A DNA stretch of 15,947 bases from Thermoanaerobaculia bacterium. GTDB lineage: Bacteria; Acidobacteriota; Thermoanaerobaculia; Gp7-AA8. Positions 1 to 7,301 of the stretch are shown piece by piece. The position numbers were made by a program, and so were the translations under genes. The notes under the pieces were generated by a model, which had not been told where the DNA came from, made no database searches, and was given only the letters and a program-made list of their open reading frames with translations. Position 1 is the first letter of the stretch. Each line of letters begins with the position of its first letter. The DNA is taken from NCBI GenBank assembly GCA_017883215.1, contig JADGOA010000042.1, positions 1 to 15,947 on the forward strand, read 5' to 3'.

Positions 1-508
1 TCCATCGTCGGAAGGGTCATGAACCGGCCGGAAAGGAGACGATTCGATTCGCGTCCTCCGGAATGTATGCGCGGTGAGTTGGCACGTCCACCTGGCCGAT
101 CGCGGGAGCGCCCTCACCCCACCTTCCGCTTCTTGACGGGTTCCTTGCCGCCCGGTGCCTTCGCAGCGCGCTTCTTCGCGGCCGTCGGGATAGGATTTTG
201 AATCGAGGTCGTGGAAGTATGGCGCGACGCTTCACGCCGCGCCACGAGCACGCATGCGGTCCGGGTGGTGTCGATCGTCCGTTTGCCGGCGTTGCAGGTC
301 GTCCGGTCGGCCACGCTGAAGATTCTCGTGATACGGCATCGGCACATCCTCGACCGCGTGCAAGGCGATTCACGTCTGCAACGCGTGCCGGGAGCCGTTC
401 GACGAGTTCAAGGCGTTTTAGAAGTCCCGGACTCCGCACCACAACTTGCACGCATTACCCGTTCACGGTACAGTCTCGTGGGCAGGAGCCAACCCTCGAG
501 GCCACACT
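1..508. other. No confident gene; possible coding remnants
   Basis: I see no complete gene here. Two short pieces look more protein-like than chance. On the plus strand, 332-421 is open after a TGA at 329-331 and ends with a Cys-x-x-Cys tail (CNACREPFDEFKAF, then TAG). On the minus strand a frame ending at the TGA at 116-114 finishes in a Lys/Arg-rich tail (AAKKRAAKAPGGKEP...). Both could be the last codons of decayed genes. Neither has a start or a recognisable domain. The longer frames crossing this stretch have no ribosome site and a composition typical of high-GC shadow frames. Confidence 0.35.
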
Positions 509-1954
509 GTGAAGCTCATCCCGACGTTTGCTTGTGCCGCACTCGCGCTGTACTCGGTGCGCGCCGGCGCCCAAGGCCGCATCGTCGGGACGGTCTACGA
601 CTCGCTGAGCACGCACGCCCCGCTCGCGAATGCGACCGTCGTGCTCGTCGAGCGCAATAAATACGCTACCAGCGACGCGCGCGGTCACTTCAGAATCGAC
701 AGCGTGCCCGACGGCCACTACACGCTCGGTGTCATGCACCCGATTCTCGATTCGCTCGAGCTCACGGCGCCGCTCGTAGCCGTCGATGTCTCCGGAGGGC
801 GCGAGGCGACCGTCACGCTCACCACGCCGAGCGCTGGGACCGCTCTTGCCCGCATGTGCCCCGGCGCGCACGATGAGGACTCTGGTGTGATCATCGGCCG
901 GGTGCGCGATGTCGATGATGGTTCTGCGCTGGCGTTGGCCACCGTCAGCACCGACTGGACCGAGTTCACGGTCACCAACGGGAAAAGTGCGAGCCAGCGC
1001 GTCCGCGCGAAAATCCAGACGAAGCCCAACGGCGTCTATCTTCTTTGCAACGTACCGATCAAAGTGCCGCTGGAGCTGCAGGCGGAATGGAGCGGCTTCG
1101 TCGTCGGCCCCACCCCGGTTCAGCTGGATGATCACTTGATCAGCCGCGCCGAGTTCGCAGTCAGCCGGCGAGACAGTGCGTCACGCGGAGATCAGCTGCG
1201 TGACTCATCCGTCGCGCCGGCAGCCGCGCCCGGCACTGCGACCCTTCGCGGTGTGGTGCGCGGCGCGGACGGCAAGCTCATGCGCGACGCGACGGTGTCG
1301 GTGCTGGGAACAGCGCGATCGGTGCGCAGCGACAACAGGGGTGCGTTCCGTCTAGATCACATCCCGGCGGGCACGCGCTCGATCGAGGCACGGTCGGTCG
1401 GGTTCCTGCCCACAATCGTCTCGATCGACTTTGCGACGAACGCCGTGCGCGACACGGCGCTGCTGATGACTCGATTGGTGCAGGACCTCAAGACCGTCAC
1501 GGTCGAGGCCAAAATGCACATGGCGCCCCAGATGGAACGCTCCGGCTTCAACGAGCGGCGAGCGCAGGCCCTCGGCGCGTTCTTGACCGAAGAGGACATC
1601 TCGAAGCACAGCTACCCCGATCTCATCTCCGTTCTCCAAGGCGTGAGAGGAGTGCACGTTGAACGAGGCGCGGTGTCCCGTTCCGAACACGGCATTGCGC
1701 AACCAATGCCCTACCTGAAAGGCGTCGTGAGTGTTCAGGGCGCCGCGCCTGCACAGAACTGCATCCCAAATTTCTTTGTCGACGGCTCGCAGTATCAGGT
1801 AAAGGGATACACGGACTTCTCGGATCTGAGCGGCATCGCTTTCCCGGCGGTAATTCGCGGCATCGAGGTCTACACCAATCCCGGCACCATCCCCGCGCAG
1901 TACGACCTCATGTCTTCGACAGGTTGCGGCTCCATCGTCATCTGGACACGTTAG
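509..1954 (+). CDS. Secreted carboxypeptidase-regulatory-like protein with TonB-plug-like C-terminus
   Basis: Role unknown; probably a periplasmic or outer-membrane-associated protein of 481 aa. I start it at GTG 509, where a clean signal peptide begins (basic start, hydrophobic ALALY core, cleavage near AGA-Q). The same frame is open 63 bases further upstream, but that extension would bury the signal. Three beta-sandwich regulatory-like repeats follow at about residues 23-90 (GRIVGTVYDS...GHFRIDSVPDG), 126-200 and 240-330 (GVVRGADGK...GAFRLDHIPAG). From about residue 340 the protein resembles a TonB-receptor plug (FLTEEDISKHSYPDLISVLQ, then FFVDG, then IRGIEVYTNP and CGSIVIWTR). No beta-barrel follows, and the stop comes right after the plug-like end. 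This architecture is common in Gemmatimonadota. It has a frameshifted relative at 5810-6420. Family confident, function not. Confidence 0.8.
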   Translation: MKLIPTFACAALALYSVRAGAQGRIVGTVYDSLSTHAPLANATVVLVERNKYATSDARGHFRIDSVPDGHYTLGVMHPILDSLELTAPLVAVDVSGGREATVTLTTPSAGTALARMCPGAHDEDSGVIIGRVRDVDDGSALALATVSTDWTEFTVTNGKSASQRVRAKIQTKPNGVYLLCNVPIKVPLELQAEWSGFVVGPTPVQLDDHLISRAEFAVSRRDSASRGDQLRDSSVAPAAAPGTATLRGVVRGADGKLMRDATVSVLGTARSVRSDNRGAFRLDHIPAGTRSIEARSVGFLPTIVSIDFATNAVRDTALLMTRLVQDLKTVTVEAKMHMAPQMERSGFNERRAQALGAFLTEEDISKHSYPDLISVLQGVRGVHVERGAVSRSEHGIAQPMPYLKGVVSVQGAAPAQNCIPNFFVDGSQYQVKGYTDFSDLSGIAFPAVIRGIEVYTNPGTIPAQYDLMSSTGCGSIVIWTR

Positions 1955-2047
1955 CGGCCTGCCCCGTGGTACCCGCGGAGCCGGTGACAAACCTGCTGGG
2001 TGCCGGAGTAGGCTTACGGTCGAGGCAACTCATCCATATGGAAGATC

Positions 2048-2116
2048 GGAGGACATACCGAGGTCACCCGTATCCCGACGCTGGGCGTCCTCTTGCTGAG
2101 CGCGGCGACACCAACG
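2048..2116 (+). pseudogene. Interrupted start of a secreted protein gene
   Basis: A GGAGGA ribosome-site-like sequence (2048-2053) is followed 9 bases later by an open frame at 2063-2116 reading VTRIPTLGVLLLSAATPT, which looks like a signal peptide. Its first codon is GTC, not a normal start, so it may be a mutated GTG. The frame runs exactly up to the first repeat of an IS-end-like sequence at 2117 and nothing recognisable continues it. I infer a secreted-protein gene cut by an insertion or rearrangement. The piece is very short, so this could be chance. Confidence 0.3.
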
Positions 2117-2151
2117 TGTTACCCATGTTGCCGGACACTTTTGTTACCCAT
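2117..2151. repeat. Tandem 10-bp repeats resembling an insertion-sequence end
   Basis: TGTTACCCAT occurs twice, at 2117-2126 and 2142-2151, separated by 15 bases that include GCCGGACACTT. Multiple short direct repeats at a terminus are typical of IS21-like elements, and the wording resembles IS21/IS481-type ends. No transposase gene is present in the window, so this would be a solo end or remnant. The left repeat touches the cut signal-peptide frame, and the right repeat touches the stop codon of the minus-strand gene at 2151. Confidence 0.35.
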
Positions 2152-2753
2152 CATCCCGGCTGTTCAATCTGCAAGCGAAAGTACTCGTAGTAGTCTGACA
2201 GCGTGGCTAGGCAGGTCTTGCTGAGGACGTGCATGTCGGTGGTACCAATCGCCTGCAGGCGCTTGCTGATGGCTTCTGTGCGAGGTTGAACCAAGTACTG
2301 ATATTCGATTCGCACAGGCGCTACCGGTTCTGTGGCCTGCCCTGAAGCCGGGTCGTTGGGATAGAAGTTGATGGCGCCGCCGATTGGGCTGTCCGTCAGT
2401 TGATCGCTCAGAACCCAAGTCCCCTCAAATGGGAATAGCTGATTCGGCTGTCCTGGAAGTAAGTAGAAGCGGCGCTCGTGTACGGAGAGAAAGATCGGGT
2501 GTTGATGCTCCTCTTCGTTTCGAAGAACCTTGAAGAGCTCGGTCACACCATTCCATCCCGGGAAATCGCTCGCCACCCACGCGCCGCCGTGATGCGCACT
2601 GAAATCCTTTCGCATTGCGGCCGTGAGTCTCTGTGTCAGTCCCACGAAGCGTGAGAACTCACGCCTGACTTGCTTGGGTGATCCTCTTGCGGCTTCGAGA
2701 GCACTGAACGCGTCCGCCAGGTCCGCAAAGACAAGCGCCGTGTCGTCAGACAT
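2151..2753 (-). CDS. Hypothetical protein with HEPN-like RX4H motif
   Basis: A 200-aa soluble protein of no family I can name. The start is the ATG at 2753, with a GGAG about 11 bases upstream; no better start is visible. The N-terminal part is helical and charged. Residues 78-83 read RNEEEH, an arginine followed by a polar residue and a histidine after four positions, which is the signature spacing (RX4-6H) of HEPN ribonucleases. The C-terminal half (VRIEYQYLVQPRTEAISKRL) looks alpha/beta. The stop codon TGA overlaps the last base of an IS-end-like repeat, so the C-terminus may have been altered. It lies next to an attC-like site and other putative defence genes on the same strand. The HEPN assignment rests on one motif only. 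Confidence 0.6.
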   Translation of the reverse strand: MSDDTALVFADLADAFSALEAARGSPKQVRREFSRFVGLTQRLTAAMRKDFSAHHGGAWVASDFPGWNGVTELFKVLRNEEEHQHPIFLSVHERRFYLLPGQPNQLFPFEGTWVLSDQLTDSPIGGAINFYPNDPASGQATEPVAPVRIEYQYLVQPRTEAISKRLQAIGTTDMHVLSKTCLATLSDYYEYFRLQIEQPG

Positions 2754-2850
2754 GCGCTTGCGGGCTCCAGAATCCGAGCGATTTGCGTGTGGCCGTCACG
2801 GTGAACCGAACAGTGATAATAGAATGGCGGGCAAGAAACGTCGGACGAGC

Positions 2851-2978
2851 TTCTAATGAGATTGAGTTGAGCTGCGCGTCCCCTCTGGCCGCACCACGAT
2901 GAAGCTTGGCCGATCAAGCCGGAGCGCGCAAATCATGATGCTGCGGCGCACCGTGTTAGCTCCAACTCACAGTTAGGC
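2851..2978 (-). other. Integron attC-like recombination site (about 128 bp)
   Basis: Read on the minus strand, the site begins with the R''-type core GCCTAAC (2978-2972), followed by AGTTGGAGC. Near the other end lies GCTCAACT, the reverse complement of that arm except for one extra G, which matches the unpaired base that marks attC orientation. A 7-base spacer (CAATCTC) then leads to ATTAGAA, an imperfect R' box (consensus GTTRRRY). The middle also folds: CCGCAGCATCATGA pairs imperfectly with the opposite arm around plus 2889-2902, and GCTTG/CAAGC closes a central hairpin at 2904-2919. The site starts 50 bases after the stop of the minus-strand gene at 3028, where a cassette attC would be expected. 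No integrase gene is in the window. Confidence 0.55.
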
Positions 2979-3027
2979 ACACGGCGCTAGGCAGAACGAG
3001 AAATCGGTGCCGCAGTCGTCAAGGACC

Positions 3028-3828
3028 TTACCGCGTCTCCAGCAACTCACCAAGGACAATTCGCACCAAATCAAGAATGCGTAAGACCTCTGCCTTCTCC
3101 GTAGGCGTGTGAGTTGAGACGGAAGAACGGGTGTACACGGATCGTACAAAGCTCCCAATTGCTTCGTCAATCGCAACTGTTGCATCCTCCGTCGTGGCCG
3201 AAACCGCTTTCGGCTGTTGGCGGAACTTGAGGATGAACCGAACCTTCTGCTTCATCGTAGGTCCGCTGGTATTCGGCTCAGTCTTGTAGTCGGGGCTGCT
3301 CGTGACGTCCTTGTCAGGCGCAAGATGGTCGAGCGTCTCGCGCAACGCCTCGCGGAGATCCGTCGCGGGCCCCCGCCACGAAAGGCGATTCGACGCAGTT
3401 AGATCGACAAGCGCTTGTTCATACGAGGCGGCGGCGCTTGGAAGTAACGCCCGAAGCGTCGTTACGATTCTAACGTCTTGTCCCGTCCGGATATCCCCAT
3501 TTGACGATCCGGATCGCGCAATCATGCCCGTATCGAGATGTATGAGATGGCCCTTCGCTGTGCGCAGAAGGTCCTTGTACTTCTGCACGCTACCGCGCTT
3601 GTGGCAGAGTGCGATCAGTTCGCGCATCGCAGCATCAGCACCGTCGCGATGCTCGCTCGGGCTGGATGCGTCTTCGATCGACGGGCGAACAGCACTGAAA
3701 TAACGTTCCGCCAGGTCGCGCAGCGAGGCTCGCGCCTCTACCGACTGAAGCTGGGTACCTTTGACGCTGTTCAGGCTCTTGCGGGTCCGTTCCAACTCCG
3801 TGAGCAAAGACGTGATGGTCGATTCCAT
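3028..3828 (-). CDS. Hypothetical protein, possible nuclease-type C-terminal domain
   Basis: A 266-aa protein, second gene of a pair. Its ATG (3828) directly follows the TAG of the upstream gene with no base between, so translation is probably coupled. Residues 1-45 are likely coiled coil. The conserved-looking part is residues 135-266: SYEQAL, RGPATDLREALRETLDHLAPD, GPTMKQKVRFIL, and VYTRSSVSTHTPTEKAEVLR. This C-terminal block reminds me of the domain called predicted pPIWI-associating nuclease, from memory and unverified. R234 to H240 (RSSVSTH) also has RX5H spacing as in HEPN RNases, an alternative reading. No signal or membrane segment is present. The attC-like site lies 50 bases beyond the stop. 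Family membership is a guess; that it is a real gene is likely. Confidence 0.7.
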   Translation of the reverse strand: MESTITSLLTELERTRKSLNSVKGTQLQSVEARASLRDLAERYFSAVRPSIEDASSPSEHRDGADAAMRELIALCHKRGSVQKYKDLLRTAKGHLIHLDTGMIARSGSSNGDIRTGQDVRIVTTLRALLPSAAASYEQALVDLTASNRLSWRGPATDLREALRETLDHLAPDKDVTSSPDYKTEPNTSGPTMKQKVRFILKFRQQPKAVSATTEDATVAIDEAIGSFVRSVYTRSSVSTHTPTEKAEVLRILDLVRIVLGELLETR

Positions 3829-4374
3829 CTACGCACCGCCGGCCGTCGCCGGAAGCTTGTGCGCTACGAGATTGTAGCCGACGGCGTTGAGTTTGTATGC
3901 GCCCCGAGCTGCTGAATCGAAGTACCCCGACCCCTTTGCGTCAACCAACACTTGGGCAAGTTTCTCCGGCAGTTTGAAATGAGCTTGCTTGAAGAACTTC
4001 TCCAAATCGGCGGTCGATACAGTCTCTTTGCGCTCTCCTTCCGGAGCGAGCTCCTGAAGATAGAAGGCGACGACGCAAGCCATCTCCCGTGCGCTTCTCG
4101 GGTTCTTCTCCGTCCGAAGCGATCTAATGTCAGTTGGAGACCGTGGCGCCGGCGGAGCAATCGGAGGGACTGCTGCTGGGCGCCCAGAGCTATCCTCCTT
4201 CAGAGCGAGTGCCTTGGGGTCCGCTGGGCGGCCACCAGTCGCCGCTCCGATTGTGATCTTGAGGTGCGCGCAGACTGTCTCGACCGCGGTCCTTCTCGCC
4301 TCTGATTCCAGAGCCTCAAGCGCGCCGATGATTTGGTCAATCGCTTGGCCGAGCGAAAGCTTGTTCCGCGTCAT
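3829..4374 (-). CDS. Hypothetical protein with winged-helix-like C-terminus
   Basis: About 181 aa, first gene of the pair with the one at 3028. I choose ATG 4374 because GGGAG then sits about 5 bases upstream; a GTG one codon earlier (4377) is possible but too close to that site. Residues 1-45 are helical, residues 50-95 form a Pro/Ala-rich linker, and residues 95-175 (PRSAREMACVVAFYLQELAP...FKLPEKLAQVLVDAKGSGYF...GAYKLNAVGYNLVAH) look like a compact winged-helix domain. I have seen this C-terminal pattern in uncharacterised bacterial proteins but cannot name a family. Zero-base spacing to the next gene suggests the two products act together, perhaps as a DNA-binding or sensor subunit plus effector, which is inference. 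Confidence 0.7.
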   Translation of the reverse strand: MTRNKLSLGQAIDQIIGALEALESEARRTAVETVCAHLKITIGAATGGRPADPKALALKEDSSGRPAAVPPIAPPAPRSPTDIRSLRTEKNPRSAREMACVVAFYLQELAPEGERKETVSTADLEKFFKQAHFKLPEKLAQVLVDAKGSGYFDSAARGAYKLNAVGYNLVAHKLPATAGGA

Positions 4375-4419
4375 CACCTCTCCCGTTGTTGTAGGTCTAT
4401 CGCTTCGTCGGATGAGCCG

Positions 4420-4665
4420 TCACGGAAACGTGTGAGAGCCGCGTCCGTCGCACAGTACGTGTCCGAGTCCTTTCCACGAACGCAATGCGTTGTGGATACT
4501 GCGTTTCCCTTTCGGCTCCGCTGACCTTGGTGCGTCCGGAACGAAATCCTCGTCGTCGAGGAGTCCCAGCCGTTCGCCCGCGGGGTAGAGGCGATGCAAC
4601 GGCGCCCAAGACCTTCCGGTCAGTCTGCGTTCGACAGCATTCCCATGCGGATCACACGACGTCAT
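4420..4665 (-). CDS. Possible small hypothetical protein (81 aa)
   Basis: An ORF with ATG at 4665 and a GGAG ribosome site 6 bases upstream, ending at TGA 4420, about 45 bases before the next minus-strand gene. The protein has a plausible soluble composition (WAPLHRLYPAGERLGLLDDE, later RSWKGLGHV) but no family I recognise. Strand and spacing would fit it as first gene of the same transcript as the 181- and 266-aa proteins. Other frames through this stretch look random. It could be a chance frame in GC-rich DNA; without homologues I cannot decide. Confidence 0.4.
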   Translation of the reverse strand: MTSCDPHGNAVERRLTGRSWAPLHRLYPAGERLGLLDDEDFVPDAPRSAEPKGKRSIHNALRSWKGLGHVLCDGRGSHTFP

Positions 4666-4819
4666 GGCGATCTCCGAAGAGGGGATCGCAGGATCGGCGC
4701 GGCCAGGTTACTTCGCAGCCGCTCAAGGCTAAAGTTGCAAGATCGTTGCGGTCTGGAAGTCGAGTTTGTGGTCAGGGAGAGGGCGCCGAGTGCGGCACGC
4801 ATGCGTCGCCTGAAAACGC

Positions 4820-5476
4820 TCAAGCCGCGCCAGCCGTTACCGCCTTTCGACTGAAGAATCTGAGTACCTGCTGATGAACCACAGGGTGCGAGTAGCGCAT
4901 GCCCGCAAATAGAGAATAGCGCTCAACGAGAATACGGAAACGGTCCTGCCCCAAGATGCTGATGCAGTTGAATGCAAGGAGGTTCAACTCGCCAGTTGAG
5001 AGGTCACCCCTGACAATCGATGCATACCTATACTTGTCGCTCTCAGGCAAGGTGCTTTCGTCGATGAATTTCAACAACATGAATAAGCGCCTGAAATAGT
5101 GGCCGAAGTCTGCCCCGGTAACTTGACACGTCTGCTTATACGCCCCGTCGATATGCTTCCTCAGCGCTTCGTCGTCGACCGGGAGTTGAGCCGGCGTCGA
5201 GAGCAGCCCAGCCACAATCCCGGTAGCTTCCTCGAACGCCGCGCGACCTCTTACGGCTTTACCGTTGAGGACTGCGTTGAGGTTAACGGTCGTCTCAGCC
5301 AATCCGGAACGCAATTCGAGGAACATGCTGTCAAAGGTCTGCTGAGCTGCGGTTTGCGTCAGCCGATGCGTCAGTTGCGCGTACTTCGCAGTGATACCAA
5401 CAAGGACAACGGTGGCGAGCGTGGAGACGCCTGCGAGCACCATCTGGATGAGGAGCGCGCGTTCCTGGGTCATCAT
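4820..5476 (-). CDS. Putative phage abortive-infection protein, AbiC-like
   Basis: A 218-aa protein likely anchored in the inner membrane, matching the putAbiC type of abortive-infection proteins, which stop phage spread by sacrificing or arresting the infected cell. One membrane helix lies at about residues 10-29, followed by a coiled stretch. The family core is visible as YFRRLFMLLKFID (127-139), YRYASIVRGDLSTGELNLLA (149-168, continuing to FNCIS at 173) and LVERYSLFAG (183-192). The start is the first of two tandem ATGs (5476); the ribosome site is weak (AAGG). The gene is separated by about 150 bases from the small ORF downstream. A GTTAGGC core-like heptamer lies 26 bases upstream of the start on the same strand, as at the front of an integron cassette. 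Recognised from the motif pattern, not from a search. Confidence 0.75.
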   Translation of the reverse strand: MMTQERALLIQMVLAGVSTLATVVLVGITAKYAQLTHRLTQTAAQQTFDSMFLELRSGLAETTVNLNAVLNGKAVRGRAAFEEATGIVAGLLSTPAQLPVDDEALRKHIDGAYKQTCQVTGADFGHYFRRLFMLLKFIDESTLPESDKYRYASIVRGDLSTGELNLLAFNCISILGQDRFRILVERYSLFAGMRYSHPVVHQQVLRFFSRKAVTAGAA

Positions 5477-5809
5477 TGCCTTGTCTATTCGTGTGGTCGC
5501 GGCCTAACCACAATTAGGCTGTCACGTTATCCAGCGTCGCGGGCGCAATCCGAGCGCAGTATATCGCGCGCGCCGCCCATTCGAGTATGAAGCGCAAAGA
5601 CCACGCCAGCAACCAATTGGACACAATCACGCCACGCGCATGGCGCGCGGTCGACTGCGAACACTCGCCGTATAAACGCGCTCGTTGCGTCGTTCCCTTG
5701 GGAGCGTGCCGCGAGGACCAGCACGAACGCCACCTGGGAATTCACCTGATCGCATTTCATACGAGCGATCAAGCCCGCGCACGAACCTCGGGTCAGACCT
5801 CGGCCGCGT
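5477..5809. other. Intergenic stretch with core-like palindrome; no confident gene
   Basis: The main feature is GCCTAAC at 5502-5508 inside a small inverted repeat, GCCTAA-CCACAA-TTAGGC (5502-5519). On the minus strand this gives GTTAGGC, which fits the integron core GTTRRRY, but I found no matching L arms within 150 bases, so it is at most an isolated or damaged site. A minus frame of 77 codons (5760-5527) ending in TAA has no ribosome site and no family I know; I leave it uncalled. Nothing else stands out. Confidence 0.3.
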
Positions 5810-6420
5810 TCAATACCCGTCCTTCCTCCACATGAGGATCACGCCGCAAAAACCGGCGCCGCTTGTGGACTTGTATTGCACTGGAATCGTCGCTGGACTC
5901 GCGTAGAACTCGATCCCGGCGAGATCCTTGGGAGACGGCAAGTCGTCGAGCGTCGTCGAAGACGGGAGCAACACGCCGTCGAGGTACCATGCTGGACGCG
6001 AGCACGACAGCCCTGGACCCAGTCTCGTCGCGGGGCGCGTACGGTTCGGCGTCATGCGGTGGAAGAGATCGTCGATGAACACCACGTTGAGCTTCTCGAT
6101 CTCCGCCGCGGTCATGAACTGGCCGATGCCCAGCGACCTGCGTGCCTCGAACTCCTCGCCGACGTATCAGGAGGTAGTGCCGGCCAGTTGGGAGGCTGTG
6201 TATCTGGAAACGGCCGTTCGCGCCGGTGACCCACCTGGATGCCCGACCCGACGATCGATGCGACGGCGTCGGCGAACGGCGCCAGGCTCGTGTCGGTGAC
6301 GACACCATCGACGACTCCGCGTGCGGAGTCAGATTGCGCGCCAGCCGGCGGAGACGCCGCGGCGAGCACCAAGAACGCGGCGAGGAGATGTGTTGAACAA
6401 AACACGATGCGTGCTCTCAT
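5810..6420 (-). pseudogene. Frameshifted regulatory-repeat/plug protein
   Basis: A decayed relative of the protein at 509-1954. From ATG 6420 there is a signal peptide (LLAAFLVLAAASPPAGAQ) and the start of a regulatory repeat (GVVDGVVTDTSLAPFADAVA). Near 6230-6238 the frame shifts: the repeat continues as VTGANGRFQIHSLPTGRHYL in another frame. Near 6160-6170 it jumps to a third frame with EEFEARRSLGIGQFMTAAEI, then the plug-like end (AWYLDGVLLPS, GIEFYASPATIPVQY, CGVILMWRKDGY) and TGA at 5812-5810. About 50 codons between the repeat and the plug appear missing compared with 509-1954. Each piece matches its expected position, so this is one broken gene rather than three small ones. Sequencing error could explain a frameshift but not the missing segment. 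Confidence 0.7.
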
Positions 6421-6737
6421 CAGCTGCAACGAGAGGTCAGGCCGACCCGGGTTATGCCGCGCCGACGAACCAAACACTGCGACTCTTGCAGTCTTTTCGC
6501 GCGACGGCGTTTCTCGATGATGTCCGATCAGGTTGTGTAGCAAGAGCTTGTACGCAATTGCGCCATCGCGGCGGATGTTGCTAGGCTGCATTCCCGCGCA
6601 GCCTAACCGCGCGGGTCGATCTCAGCGGCCCGTAGCGGCCTCGAAGCTGCTCATGACGGAGCGCTCGCCGCCGGTGTGAGAGCGCGCTACGATTATCCAA
6701 TGCTCGCCCACGTCAACCCAGAACGAGGTCCGTCGCG
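6421..6737. other. Intergenic region with an 8-bp stem-loop
   Basis: No gene is supported here. TAGGCTGC (6582-6589) and GCAGCCTA (6598-6605) form a perfect 8-bp stem with an 8-base loop and no T-run, so it is not a typical terminator. It lies between the divergent broken gene at 5810-6420 and the plus-strand gene at 6738, where the promoters of both would be expected, but I cannot pick out convincing -35/-10 boxes. Confidence 0.4.
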
Positions 6738-7301
6738 ATGAGATTCGTCCGTTCCCTCGCCACGCTCGCGCTCTGCGCCGCCGCGTCTGCACTCCCGGCG
6801 CACGCCCAGACCAAGTTCACGCTCACCTCGCCGACCCTGAAGGCCGACGGCACAATCGGCATGGACCACGCCTTCAACGGCTTCGGCTGCACGGGCAAGA
6901 ACGTGGCGCCCGCGCTCGCCTGGAGCGGCGCGCCGGCCGGGACCAAGAGCTTCGCGCTCATCGTGTACGATCCCGACGCGCCCTCGGGGAGCGGGTGGTG
7001 GCACTGGACGGTGGTGAACATCCCGGCCAAGGTGAAAGCGCTCCCGGCCGGGGCGGGGAGCACGGCGCCGGCGGGTCTGCCCGCGAGGGCGGTGCAGGGA
7101 CGCACGGACTTCGGCAAGCCGGGCTGGGGCGGCCCGTGCCCGCCGGCCGGCGACAAGCCGCACCGCTACGTCTTCACGCTGTGGGCGCTCAAGGTGGACA
7201 AGCTCGACCTGAACGCCGAGTCGAGCGGCGCGATGGTGGGCTTCAACCTGCGCGCCAACACGCTCGGCACGGCGACGATGACGGCGGTGTTCGGGCGGTA
7301 G
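6738..7301 (+). CDS. Secreted YbhB/YbcL-family (PEBP-like) protein
   Basis: A 187-aa member of the phosphatidylethanolamine-binding / Raf-kinase-inhibitor-like family, exported to the periplasm. A signal peptide of about 23 residues ends AHA-QT. Family motifs in order are DPDAPSG (78-84), HWTVVNIP (89-96) and GPCPPAGDKPHRYVFTLWAL (132-151), which form the conserved ligand pocket. Length and motif spacing are normal for the bacterial family. The start at ATG 6738 has a GAGG about 10 bases upstream. Bacterial members bind small ligands or inhibit proteases, but physiological roles are mostly unknown. It stands alone, 222 bases before the export genes, and nothing ties it to them. Confidence 0.93.
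   Translation: MRFVRSLATLALCAAASALPAHAQTKFTLTSPTLKADGTIGMDHAFNGFGCTGKNVAPALAWSGAPAGTKSFALIVYDPDAPSGSGWWHWTVVNIPAKVKALPAGAGSTAPAGLPARAVQGRTDFGKPGWGGPCPPAGDKPHRYVFTLWALKVDKLDLNAESSGAMVGFNLRANTLGTATMTAVFGR

Noticed and set aside
17..451. Minus-strand frame of 144 codons at the left edge
   Set aside because: Arg/Pro-rich, no ribosome site, no recognisable family; looks like a chance frame.
4666..4819. A second attC after the AbiC-like gene
   Set aside because: I found no RYYYAAC/GTTRRRY pair. The CGCTCAAG motif occurs twice but in direct, not inverted, orientation.
5527..5760. Minus-strand frame of 77 codons (from an ATG) before the AbiC-like gene
   Set aside because: No ribosome site and no family. 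Its TAA lies close to the core-like palindrome, which is suggestive of a cassette gene but too weak to call.
6582..6607. GCCTAAC at 6601-6607 as a further integron site
   Set aside because: No GTTRRRY partner or L arms within 150 bases; the heptamer is explained by the local 8-bp stem-loop.
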